A stretch of DNA of 64,000 nt from Brachypodium distachyon (lineage: Eukaryota; Streptophyta; Magnoliopsida; Poales; Poaceae): assembly GCF_000005505.3 (NCBI RefSeq), contig NC_016132.3, positions 35,912,914 to 35,976,913 of the forward strand, written 5' to 3'. Each line of letters opens with the position of its first letter. The first letter of the stretch is position 1. The notes under the pieces were generated by a model. The model saw only the letters and a list, made by a program, of their open reading frames with translations. It did no database searches and was not told the DNA's origin. Shown piece by piece: positions 54,633 through 64,000 of this stretch. A program made the position numbers and the translations under genes.

Positions 54633-56350
54633 GATGTCCTTCGTTGGAGATGGACAGCCGATGGACAGTACTCTTCTAAGTCGTGCTAGGAGGTTCTCCT
54701 CGACTTGCAAACAATCTACAACGAAGGACATCCTTATCCGTGAGCCGCGTGCCATGTTGAAGTTGGACATTGCCCATGCTTTTGACTCGGTTTCTTGGGC
54801 CCTCCTATTTGCGGTGCTTCAACATTCAGGGTTTGGGCCTAGATTCCGCGAGTGGATCGCCACCCTTCTGTCCACGGCCAGCACCCACGTCTTGTTGAAC
54901 GGGGAGCCGGGCCTGCCAATCTGGCACCGAAAGGGGTTATGCCAAGGAGATCCGTTGTCGCCCATGTTGTTTGTGTTGGTGATTGACACGCTCAACCAGC
55001 TCTTCTCCAAGGCCTCTGAGCTTGGTATCCTTAGGCCGTTGGCACCCCGCCGTCTCTCGACGGGGGGGTGTCACTCTATGCTGATGATGCGATCATTTTC
55101 TGCCACCCCGACCGTTCTGAGTTGCTCGCGGTCTGTCACATCCTCGCCCTTTTTGGGCAGGCATCGGGGTTACAGACTAATTTTGCCAAATGCTCTCTAT
55201 CTCCTATCGGCTGCTTGGACGAGGTGGCGTTGGAGGCGGCTAACACGATGGGTTGCCCCCTTGCCCCCTTCCCGGTTGTTTACCTAGGGATCCCCTTGGC
55301 GCTCCGGAAGCCCTCCCCGGAGGCCTTTACCCCCCTGTTGGACAAGATCGGTGATCGCTTCCCTACCTGGAAGGCTGGGGTGATGACTAAAGCAGGACGC
55401 CTAACGTTGGTCAAGGCGGTCCTGTCGGCCATTCCCCTCCACCAGATGACGGTGTTAGGCCTCTACCGAAAGGTCCAAAAGCAGGTGGAGAAGATCCTAC
55501 GCGGCTTCTTTTGGTCGGGCCGCGCAAACGCTCAAGGCGGCCACTGCCACGGAAACTGGGCTAAATGCTGCCGGCCTTTACAATACGGTGGGCTGAGCAT
55601 CCCTGACCTTGCCAAATCGGCTGTCAGTCTTCGCACTCGTTGGATTTGGCGCATGAGGAACGCCCCCCAACGCCCCTGGCGTGGGCTCGATCTACAGTTT
55701 TCCCCCACCGAGCGGAGCATCTTCTTTGCCTCGACCACGATGGTGGTCGGTAATGGCTCCTCCACGCTTTTCTGGGAAGACCGGTGGTTGGACGGCTAAG
55801 CCATTTCGGAGCTTGCCCCTGCCCTTTACCTGCTCACCTCGAAACGCACCCGCAGGTCCCCAACGGTTGCTGAGGCCCTTGCTGACCGACGGTGGATCCA
55901 GGACATCCGAGGGGCTCTAGGCTGGTGGCCCTTTGGCAGTACATCCAGATTTGGAACTTGGTCTGGGGTGTCCAGCTCACGGACGCAGCGGATGTCCTTC
56001 GTTGGAGATGGATAGCCGATGGACAATACTCTTCTAAGTCGTGCTATGAGGCTCTCTTCTTGGGGGGGGGGGGGGGGACTACCTCGGACACTTGGAAGCT
56101 GAACTAGAAGGCTTGGGCCCCTCCCCGTGTCAAGTGGCATAGGGCGGGAGCTTCCCTCCTCGACCTGATAAAGGCGGAGGCTCGGCAGTGGCCTAGGGTG
56201 GGAGCTGTGGGCCTGGGGACGCTGCTGCCACTGGATCCTAGTTAGGCGCGTCGTGTTGTAATCGGGTGTGGTCCTTCGTGACCTTGTACATAACATTTTC
56301 TTTCTATGTATGCATCGAGACGCAAAGCTTTTGCGTTTTCTCGAAAAAAA
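54633..56350 (+). mobile_element. LINE (L1-type) 3' fragment, frameshifted
   Basis: The fragment carries the second half of a non-LTR reverse transcriptase (MLKLDIAHAFDSVSW, then GLCQGDPLSPMLFVL). The catalytic YADD (55077-55088) lies in the next frame, because of a shift at or near a G7 run (55062-55068). The frame continues (55068-55799) through the thumb region, ending FWEDRWLDG. It resumes in another frame with a zf-RVT-like tail (WRWIADGQYSSKSCYEALF). The 3' end has the usual grass LINE tail (gcgttttctcgaaaaaaa). No endonuclease is present. It is dead. Confidence 0.9.
55068..55799 (+). pseudogene. LINE reverse transcriptase, YADD-containing part
   Basis: This is the longest intact piece of the LINE polyprotein. 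It holds YADD, then the conserved GLQTNFAKC, YLGIPL and KAVLSAIPLHQM blocks of plant L1 reverse transcriptases. It is out of frame with the fingers/palm part immediately upstream, so no active enzyme can be made. Confidence 0.9.
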
Positions 56351-56550
56351 CAAGATAAAGGATTAAAACTAGGGTTTGGCTACGCCCTATAACGTTGGTC
56401 ATTGCTAATCAATTAATCCTAACGAAAGCATAATTAAGACATGCACAACACGGACAAGCCAAAAGGACCATTGCATCGTCATGCCAATTTCTTCACAAAA
56501 GGAGAAAAAAAGGCAACAAAAAGAATAACGATCAAATTTTTTAAATTGCA

Positions 56551-56750
56551 GGTGAAATTTAGTTGCGGTTTTAAAAATTGCACGTGAAATTTTAGGTGCG
56601 GTTTTCAATAGGTGCGACTTTAAAAATGGCACGTAAAATTTTAGGTGCGGTTTTAAAAATTGCATGTGAAATTTTAGGTGCGGTTTTAAACATAGGTGCG
56701 ATTTTAAAAATTGCACGTGAAATTTTATGTCCGATTTAAAGAATTGTGCG
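56551..56750. repeat. AT-rich minisatellite
   Basis: About six imperfect units built on ggtgcggttttaaaaattgc followed by acgtgaaatttta, with shorter variants between. Confidence 0.85.
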
Positions 56751-56879
56751 TTATCTTTATTGTGCCATTTTATTTTGACTGAAACTAAAAATCTCAACAT
56801 TTCTTGCCACCCCAACCAATGAAACAGAAAAACTTCCAGGAAAAAAGTTCAAAAAAGGACAAGGCAAGCCGTAAAAAAT

Positions 56880-57024
56880 AGCCCAAACCCACACAATACC
56901 TTGCAGCCCACTCAAATGGCACCCAGCCCCAATACAAAATTACAGCACGATAGCCCAAACCCATACAACACCTTGCAGCCCACTCGAATGACACCCATCC
57001 CAATACAAAACACAGCACGATATC
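56880..57024. repeat. 72-bp tandem duplication
   Basis: The unit tagcccaaaccca(c/t)acaa ... cagcacgata occurs twice, 72 bp apart. On the minus strand the frame stays open across both. Confidence 0.85.
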
Positions 57025-57364
57025 CCACTTCCAAAAAAGCCCAAGCTAGAAGCACGAATCTCAGCGCATAAATCAACGGTTCACGGGCGTCGACTGAGAA
57101 ATATCATTTCTCAGCTGACTGAGCTCTGGCAAATCCGTTAAAACTATTTCAATGAATTAAAAATCCAGACCCAACCTTATATTCGCCACTCACCATGCAA
57201 TTTCAAATGATTTTCTAAGAATCAAGGTCCAGCATGCTACCATTGAACAAGCAAGTTCACACGTTCTTTTTTCACTGTACTGCACTTATTCCCATCTTAC
57301 CCACCAGAATACATGGTGAGGATGTGCTTTGTTGTTCACTGTACCGGGATAACAATAAGAATTA

Positions 57365-60300
57365 TTAGAGCCGGGATTTCACCAAAACAGCGGGTTTGAA
57401 GCTAGCAGTCCCAGTGATTTCTCTTCCAGTCACCAGGCTGTTAATATCATAGGTGCCCTCGTACGTGAAAATCGGCTCCAGATCGCAGAAGGCCTGCAAG
57501 GGGTTAAGCTAGTTATGATCATGTTCTTGAATCGTGATAAGAAAAAGGAGAAAAGCAGATCGTTTATAAGGTACTATGGCTGATAATTAGCCACCGAGCA
57601 GAAATCCTAAGAATTATCTAATTGAATCTACGATGTTACAACACGATCAAATGGAGTAGTTATCAGTAAATGGTAGTAGGTCCTTTTACCTTTGCTACCA
57701 GAAAATCAGCCAAAATTCCATTGCCACCCAATAGCTCGCGACCTACGGAAGCTACCTCCCTTGCCTTGGTGGATGTCCATGCCTGAATTCATTTGTTAGC
57801 TAGTAGTATAAGTGAACAACACCAAGCGATTCAAACAAAAAGGCCATCTGCTAGCTTCATTGCAATTTACTAACCTTGCCTAAACTAGCATGGCCTGGTG
57901 TCATTTTGCCCGACTCGTAAAGCTTGCATAGGCGCCAGCCAACAAGAACCATGGCCTGGATGTCACCAAGCATCCGAACAAGCTTTTCTTGGTTGAGCTG
58001 AAAGGCTGCCAGTGGAGCTCCAAACTGCTTCCTTTCTCCCAAATACCTATCCAGTGGCAAATGTGCAAGTCAAATAGGTATCGATCGATCAGTACAATGA
58101 AATTATGGAGCGAAAAGAGGTGAAATTCACACCGATGGCACATGTCGTAGACCCCCATTGCTACGCCAATTGGTTGCCATGTCACCATAACACGTGACAT
58201 CCCAAGGACCTGTCAGCAGTTCAAGGGCGAATAAAACTAAGATCACAGGATCAAGCAGCATGTTCAAATTGGCTAACAGAGAGAGCAAGGAATTGAGTTT
58301 GGGGTGGCAAAAGATGTACTTGGTACCTTGTTTATATCTTGAAATGAATCGATGCCTGTTAATCTGTCTTCGTCCGGGACAAATACTTTATTCAGAAGAA
58401 TATCGCCATTCTGTACCATTCGGAGACCAATTTTGTTTTGGATTTTTGTGGCTTTCAAACCAGGAGCCCCTTTCTTCACAATAAATCTGGAGGAAATGTA
58501 TCAGATTCATCATCAACAAGCAGGATACTTTTGTATTCGTCAGCACAAAAATAAAATTGTATTGACATGTACATGATATAAAAACTACTCCCTCTGATCC
58601 ATAATAAGTGTCTCAGATTTAGTACAACTTTGTACTAAATTAGTACAAAATCTGAGACACTTATTATAGATCGCAGGGAGTACAATCAATTAATAATAGT
58701 CCAAAATAAGATGATTACCCATTTAGTTGCTTTGTGTCAGCATTCCTAGCTAAAATTATGAGCACATCTGCAAACGTGCTGTTACCAATCCAGCGCTTTT
58801 GACCATCTAAATGCCAACCACCAGGTACCTTAAAAAATCATAACATGATAAATTTAGTAAAGAAAAAGCTTAAATTTTTTTCATCACTGTAGCGGTAAGT
58901 GTTAAACCTTGGTTGCTGAAGTTTTCAAGGAGCTTGCATCGCTTCCGTAATCTGGTTCTGTTAAAGCCTACAGAAAGTAAACACCCTTTTAGGAAGAGAA
59001 AATATCAAATAGCACCTGGAGCTACAAAAGGTTGCAGTGTAAACTAGATGATTTAACTGACCCAGCAACCAACAGTTTTAAGCTGAGCCATCGACGGTAA
59101 GTACTTCTGTTTTTGAGCCTCTGAGCCACAAAGGGCTATTCTTCACCCAAATTTGAGAAATAACACATGAGATTAAGTGTAACTGAATATAAAACAGAAT
59201 GTTTTGAGAAAATTTGTTAGCATTACCGATTGTGGACATCGCCAAAGAGGAGTGCACTAGAATAAATGCGGAGCAGCTTGCATCGACCCGTGAAACTTCT
59301 GCTATAGAAACAGCACTGGCTGTAAGTGAGAGTCCTGGGCACCCATATCCCTGTAAGGATTTGTAAAAGAAGATAAATTCTAATATTGCACGCCTGGGTC
59401 AAATCCAGCATTACAAAATACAGCCTGAAAAGAAGATTACGTGCCTCATACCTTCATTGTACTTCCAACTAAGCCAAGAGTTGCAAGTTTCGGAATGGCA
59501 TGAAATGGAAATTCTGCCTTCTCCCAGTACTGCAAAAGCAAAATGACACATTTCATGACACATCAGGCACTACTAGACAGTCTACTACAGCACAACAGCT
59601 CGTCTAGGAAGAGTAGACATCCAAATAACAAACCACATTACAACCACAAGGGAGCAGCCAAATGTTTCACCCGTAAAACTTGCCCAGATTATATGTTATA
59701 TCTCTGACGACATGAGACAGGTTGGGAAATGCATGTACAAAGAACATACTTCTGTCATAATTGGCGCGATTTCTTTCTCTGAAATAGCACGGACTTTCTT
59801 CCGAAGTGCCTTCTCTTCATCGGTCAGCAAATCATCAATCTGGTAGTAGTCTGATACTGCAAGCAACAATCATTAACTTAAAAACAGGTAATATGCAGTA
59901 CAATTCAGAACACACATGCTGTAGGCCTATAAGCAGCTGCAGCCTGCAAGATTATGAATTAAGAGGAGGCAACTACTTTCTCTTCTCTCTTTCTTTTTTC
60001 TGAGTGGGTCCACTGAACAAATATAAGAAAATAACAAGTACATTTCTGCTGTGGCGTGCGGGTTGTAGCTGTAACTTAATTGCACTTCATGAAAGTAACC
60101 CATCCATCCAATGATCAATATGTCCAAGACAAGTAGTCTTATTTATTTATTTTGAGGAAATAATCATGTTGTCTTGTACACTTATGACTTATTGATCGTT
60201 CAGTGGACAGGAATTCTTAATTGCACAAAAAAGCATAAAAACTGCCATTAATCCTTGAAAACATAATTGCTTTTACTGAAAATCGGATCACTTTCATAAT

Positions 60301-61057
60301 CTCGTTCTTTATTAGTCTATCACAAACTGGAAAACGGAAAATTCTGACTAATCGGACTAATTATTTCTCCAGTTAAACTTAAAGTGGAAATGACAATAAG
60401 AAAACCCTACTATTTGTTAAGGGGACAAAGCCACTAAGTTTCAGTAAGTACCATAAACTCCACCAATACTAAACTTCCAAAACACATTTCCGGTCACTGG
60501 GTATCAAAAGCGTATAAAAAACTTGTTTCGTCAAGAAGAAAACACAATGGATCACTTCCAGTTTGGACCCAACTAAGCAAACTAAAATTTGATGAATTAA
60601 CTGATTTCAATTTCCCTCCTTTTCGAAAAAAGAAAGAACACCGTCCTCTCCGAAGAGATAAGGACAGTTGACCCAATGATTTTTTTTTCTTTCGAATGCC
60701 ACTTAAAAACAACCATTTTACCAGTATGACGCATGGAATTGAATCCATAAAAGGAATTAATTAATTAAATCCGTAAAAGGATTCTATCTACAAAATATAG
60801 ACAGGAAACAGGGCGAGAGAGAGATCGATCTCACCAGCGGGCGGGAACAGCAGGGACGCCGGAGTGGCCTGCGGGAATGCGAGCGCCACGTCCAACGCCG
60901 GCAGCCCGACCTTCCCTCCATCCTCGCTCCTCCCCTCTCCGGCGGCGCTGCCTGCACAAGATACCAGCGCGAAGGATCAAAACAAAACCCACATTACCTA
61001 AATCGGCCAATCCCTGCACCGGAGCTCAGTTCACCACCCACCTCGCAAGCTCCCCAT
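57365..61057 (-). CDS. ACX4: Peroxisomal short-chain acyl-CoA oxidase, ACX4 type
   Basis: Thirteen exons give 438 residues, matching the ~436 of known ACX4. The enzyme uses FAD and oxygen to oxidise short-chain acyl-CoA to the trans-2-enoyl-CoA, releasing hydrogen peroxide, in peroxisomal beta-oxidation. Signatures include [39 protein letters not shown] (FAD/substrate contacts), [40 protein letters not shown], and ELLGGNGIL with [13 protein letters not shown], which holds the catalytic Glu. The protein ends SRL, a type 1 peroxisomal targeting signal. Exons from the start: 61057-61042, 60951-60835, 59856-59750, 59529-59452, 59350-59227, 59135-59062, 58967-58908, 58828-58719, 58486-58327, 58209-58133, 58046-57875, 57782-57690, 57493-57365. 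The first exon encodes only MGSLR. All borders are GT-AG and the frame is continuous. Confidence 0.95.
58588..58680. mobile_element. Stowaway MITE in an ACX4 intron
   Basis: 93 bp with long inverted repeats (aataagtgtctcagatttag then tacaa) and TA flanks, in the intron between the exons ending 58719 and starting 58486. Confidence 0.9.
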
Positions 61058-62169
61058 CTCCGAGGCAACCGAGGGCTAGCTCGCCGACCGCTCCTCCGGG
61101 GACCCCGAGCTCCTTCGATCGAGGAAGAGGGGGAGTTTCCTAGTTCATTTTAGACAGTGAGTAATGGAGAAGGGGCCGAGAGACGGAAAGCTGGTGGATA
61201 AATCTCCGGCCATTTGGAAGAGCGTGAATGGACAGTACGGGGGAGCCGAGCTTAAGGGGGCAATTAATGATGACAGCTGCAACTGCAATGCAAGTAGGCA
61301 GGCGACGAAGGCCGAAGGCGTAAGGTAGTGTTACTGTAGCCCACGATAACTGATGGCTTCGCCTTTGGCAACCGGCTTCAGTTCACCTAGCTCCAGTTAC
61401 CGCGACAGGGGTCCATGGTTTTCACTCAGTGTGGTTACAGTGGATGGCGAAACTATTCTCTTTCGGTCAAAATATGTAATTTAAATAATTTCATTAATAG
61501 ACGCAAATGAAATTAATTTCCATAAAAAAATTGTCAAAAAAATTCTTAAATTTGGTTGATTTTAGTCAACTTCATGTGAGAATTTCAGTCATTTGACTGA
61601 GATAAAAAACCAAAAATACTGAATTTCAGTGATTGGCAGAAATATTTCTGAAACGGAAATTGAAAACCATGCAGGGGTCTGCTTCATCCCACTCCTTGTG
61701 AAAGTAAGACGAACTTCATGTTTACACGCAATACTCTGGTTATGATCTGAGCAAGGGCTGGACCGATCCAAATGGTTAACGAGCCATCAGGGAGCGGTGG
61801 TGAACCATGTTGATGGCCAGAGCAGAACCTAACGGCGGCAAGCAAAGAGCATTTGAGAATGGGCCTTGTGAGCATCCAACTACTAATTCACTCACTCGCG
61901 ATCGGATTCCATTATCGGGAGATAACGGAAGAACAGAGTTCACATCCACACAGATGATTCAGGAATTACAACTCGATTGGAGGCTATGCTACCAAGGATT
62001 GAAGGATTGAGAAGCAGCGAAGGGGACAGAGGAAGAAGAGGAGACGACGCCAGAAAAGCCGAAGCCTAAGGAGGATGGTCGACACATCCGTGTACATAGA
62101 GTCGCTGACGGGCCTTCGAGACTAGGTGAAAAGCCCAAACATGCATACCTCGTACGGCTGATACATACT
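61058..62169. other. ACX4 upstream region, no gene seen
   Basis: The sequence next to ACX4 exon 1 should hold its promoter. The rest has short frames without recognisable domains. Confidence 0.4.
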
Positions 62170-62262
62170 CTGACTTTCTATTACATTTATTTAGATGTTT
62201 TTTAGGCTTAGATACATTCATATTTGGACAAATTTAAGTCATTTAATATGTGATGGAGGGAG
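62170..62262. mobile_element. Decayed Stowaway MITE
   Basis: The right end (atatttggacaaatttaagtcatttaatatg then gagggag) is typical and the left end (CTCTGACTTTC) is worn. TA flanks. About 93 bp. Confidence 0.75.
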
Positions 62263-63129
62263 TACTCATTATGTTACCATAATTCTTGTTTTGATTTTAG
62301 TTCACACGTTTCATAATTCTTGTTGTCGTTTTAGTTCTGGAACGAAGGAAATATCTTAAATCTTAATGTTATGTTGTGGACCAAACAAAAGTAAAGAGAT
62401 AGCATAAAATCATCACATTTGAGGTCTGAAATACAAAGACAAGTCCATTTTTTTATCTCCAAAACAGGGAGGCATAATAAGTCCATGTTACAAGCTCTAA
62501 CATATGCTCGGCTCGGGTTTAACAACCAACCCTAATATGTGTGCATATATAATTTTTACACCTAGCTAGTTTGATGAAAGGAGATTTAGTTCATTAAACC
62601 ATGGTTTACATATGGTGGCTCTCCCAACAGGAAGCCAGGGAGCCCCAACAGGAGGCCACATACTCGTCAAACGTTCCCGGCGAGGCGAGGTCAGGGGTGC
62701 CGACCCAAGGTGTACGGGAGCCGCAGAGCTTGCAGGTGGGACGGTGGGGCCATCCTCAAACCGCAGGCTGATGATCGACAGTCCATAGTTAGTTTTGCAC
62801 GGCGAGCACGGAAGAAGCGATATTTAGGCTCCGAAAAACTGGGCCTTGTAGGCCGAGCTAGTCGAAAAGACACAGTTCGGCGTGAGGGACCAAACAATGT
62901 TCTCACGCCTATCCGGGAGGAGCTCACGGCCCTGAAGCCTGATCCAAAGGTCGACCAACTCGGCGATGTAAATAGTTGAATTATTCATTAAAAAGCTGAG
63001 AAAATTTAACTATCCACAAGCATTTGCAAATACTCATAATAAAGAACTAAAGAAGTAAAAATTATTAAACTCGAACCGTGTAACCAGATAATCCAGGCGA
63101 GACCTAGCGATATATCGAACTACATATAA
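62263..63129. other. Intergenic stretch, no gene seen
   Basis: No recognisable gene. A GC-richer part (62620-62970) has an open 89-codon plus-strand frame without known motifs. It includes the 3' flank of the DUF295 gene. Confidence 0.4.
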
Positions 63130-64000
63130 TCACGGGATGGAAGGCGTGATCCACGCTGGCGGCGGCCAGGATCCGCTGACGTAGTGCGTCCCAAGCTCGA
63201 GGCCCTTCAAGCTCCCGCGCTTCAGGCAGAACACCCCGACGCCCCGCAAATCAGCCGACTCGTCGTCGTTGTACGAGTAGGACGAGCGCCTCGACTCCTG
63301 GCGCAGCGCCGCCTGCCCGTGCTCGTCGTCCGTGTAGTACACGCACCCCGCCATGATCCCCGGGCGGCCCTTCGTGGACACGCACATCGAGTTGTTCGCC
63401 CCGACGAACAGCGCCGCCTCACCGATTTCCGTCGTCTCCTCCCACGCCCCGCCGTCGCCGAGCACGCGCACCTCGAAGACGCACCGCCCCTTCTCCTGCC
63501 CGTAGGACCGCTCCTTGGCCGCGTCGGCGTACTTGAGCACCACCGCCAGCCGCCCGCCAGGCGCCACCGCGAGGTACTTCCTGCTCGGCGGGCCGCCCTT
63601 GTCCACGGCGGGCAGGGACAGCCTCGGCGCGGCGGGCGCGCTCTTGAACTGGCCCGTCTCGGCGTCGCGCTCCCAGGACTCGACGAGGCCGGTGTAGGAG
63701 ACGGAGTAGAACCTGCCGTCGTGGTGGAAGATGGCGTCCTCGACGCCGTCGGGGGACTTCGCGAGCCTCCAGGTGGGGTCGTCCGCCGTGGCGAAGGCCG
63801 GCGCGCCGAAGCTGGCCTCCAGGATGAGCATGGCGGCGTAGGTCCCCGGGCGAGGGGAGTCGGAGAGGACGACCTTCCGGTAGAACCACATGCGCATCTG
63901 GGCCGCCGAGTGCGTGAAGGTCCCGTAGCCCTCGGGCCCCCACAAGTGGAGGAACGGCGGGCCGGCGCCGTAGCGGGCTGCGAGCAAGTCCCTGATCACG
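63130..64000 (-). CDS. DUF295 (F-box-associated) protein, 3' part
   Basis: At least 289 residues, open at the window edge, so the N-terminus is missing; a Met at 63999 need not be the start. The sequence follows the grass DUF295 plan: a beta-propeller-like domain with FHHDGRFYSVSYTGLVESWE, KYLAVAPGGRLAVVLKY, FEVRVLG, GVGVFCLKRGSLK and the family ending SWPPPAWITPS. Many grass DUF295 proteins carry an N-terminal F-box and would choose substrates for SCF ubiquitin ligases; whether this one has an F-box cannot be seen. The coding sequence is very GC-rich at third positions, normal for grass single-exon genes. Confidence 0.85.
   Translation of the reverse strand, partial: VIRDLLAARYGAGPPFLHLWGPEGYGTFTHSAAQMRMWFYRKVVLSDSPRPGTYAAMLILEASFGAPAFATADDPTWRLAKSPDGVEDAIFHHDGRFYSVSYTGLVESWERDAETGQFKSAPAAPRLSLPAVDKGGPPSRKYLAVAPGGRLAVVLKYADAAKERSYGQEKGRCVFEVRVLGDGGAWEETTEIGEAALFVGANNSMCVSTKGRPGIMAGCVYYTDDEHGQAALRQESRRSSYSYNDDESADLRGVGVFCLKRGSLKGLELGTHYVSGSWPPPAWITPSIP

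Noticed and set aside
63419..63943. Arg-rich alternative frame over the DUF295 gene
   Set aside because: GC-rich shadow frame; the DUF295 frame has recognisable family motifs.

Overview
This window is nuclear DNA of a grass, most likely a pooid or a close relative. The genes carry many introns with plant splice sites. Stowaway MITEs with CTCCCTCCGT ends and TA target duplications are scattered throughout. The window also holds gypsy, copia, LINE, hAT and Helitron sequence of grass type. The species cannot be fixed from sequence alone.

Layout. 1-573 is the end of a copia LTR with its primer binding site. 573-5438 is a gypsy-type LTR retrotransposon that keeps gag and protease but has lost almost all of pol. 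6400-10700 (+) is a DRB2-like double-stranded RNA-binding protein gene. It converges on 11335-19035 (-), a complete 25-exon ISWI chromatin-remodelling ATPase gene of the CHR11/CHR17 type. 19597-19932 is a MITE. 20150-22895 looks like a non-autonomous Helitron carrying a broken fragment of the chaperonin gene CCT5. 23519-24465 (-) is a two-exon gene I do not recognise. 25990-26580 is a GC-rich block with internal duplications. A broken casein kinase 2 alpha fragment lies near 29.1 kb.

The most interesting part is 30.3-33.7 kb. A two-exon gene for a secreted peptide of about 85 residues (-) lies head to head with an intact DUF247 membrane-protein gene (+). This pairing recalls the DUF247 plus small secreted protein pairs at the grass self-incompatibility loci. 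It is inferred from layout only.

36.9-40.0 kb (+) holds a complete seven-exon PLP-homeostasis protein gene (YggS/PROSC family). 40-44.8 kb has no gene I can support. 44838-49292 (-) is an intronless CC-NB-ARC-LRR resistance-type gene. 49.3-54.6 kb holds MITEs and direct repeats. 54.6-56.4 kb is a frameshifted LINE fragment, followed by minisatellite sequence. 57365-61057 (-) is a complete 13-exon ACX4-type peroxisomal short-chain acyl-CoA oxidase gene ending in the peroxisomal signal SRL. 63130-64000 (-) is the 3' part of a DUF295 gene that runs off the window.

The housekeeping genes (ISWI, PLP-binding protein, ACX4, DRB) act in unrelated pathways. The DUF247/peptide pair and the NLR belong to classes that diversify quickly and act in recognition. 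Exon coordinates were set by hand from GT/GC-AG sites, reading-frame continuity and remembered family proteins, without transcript data.
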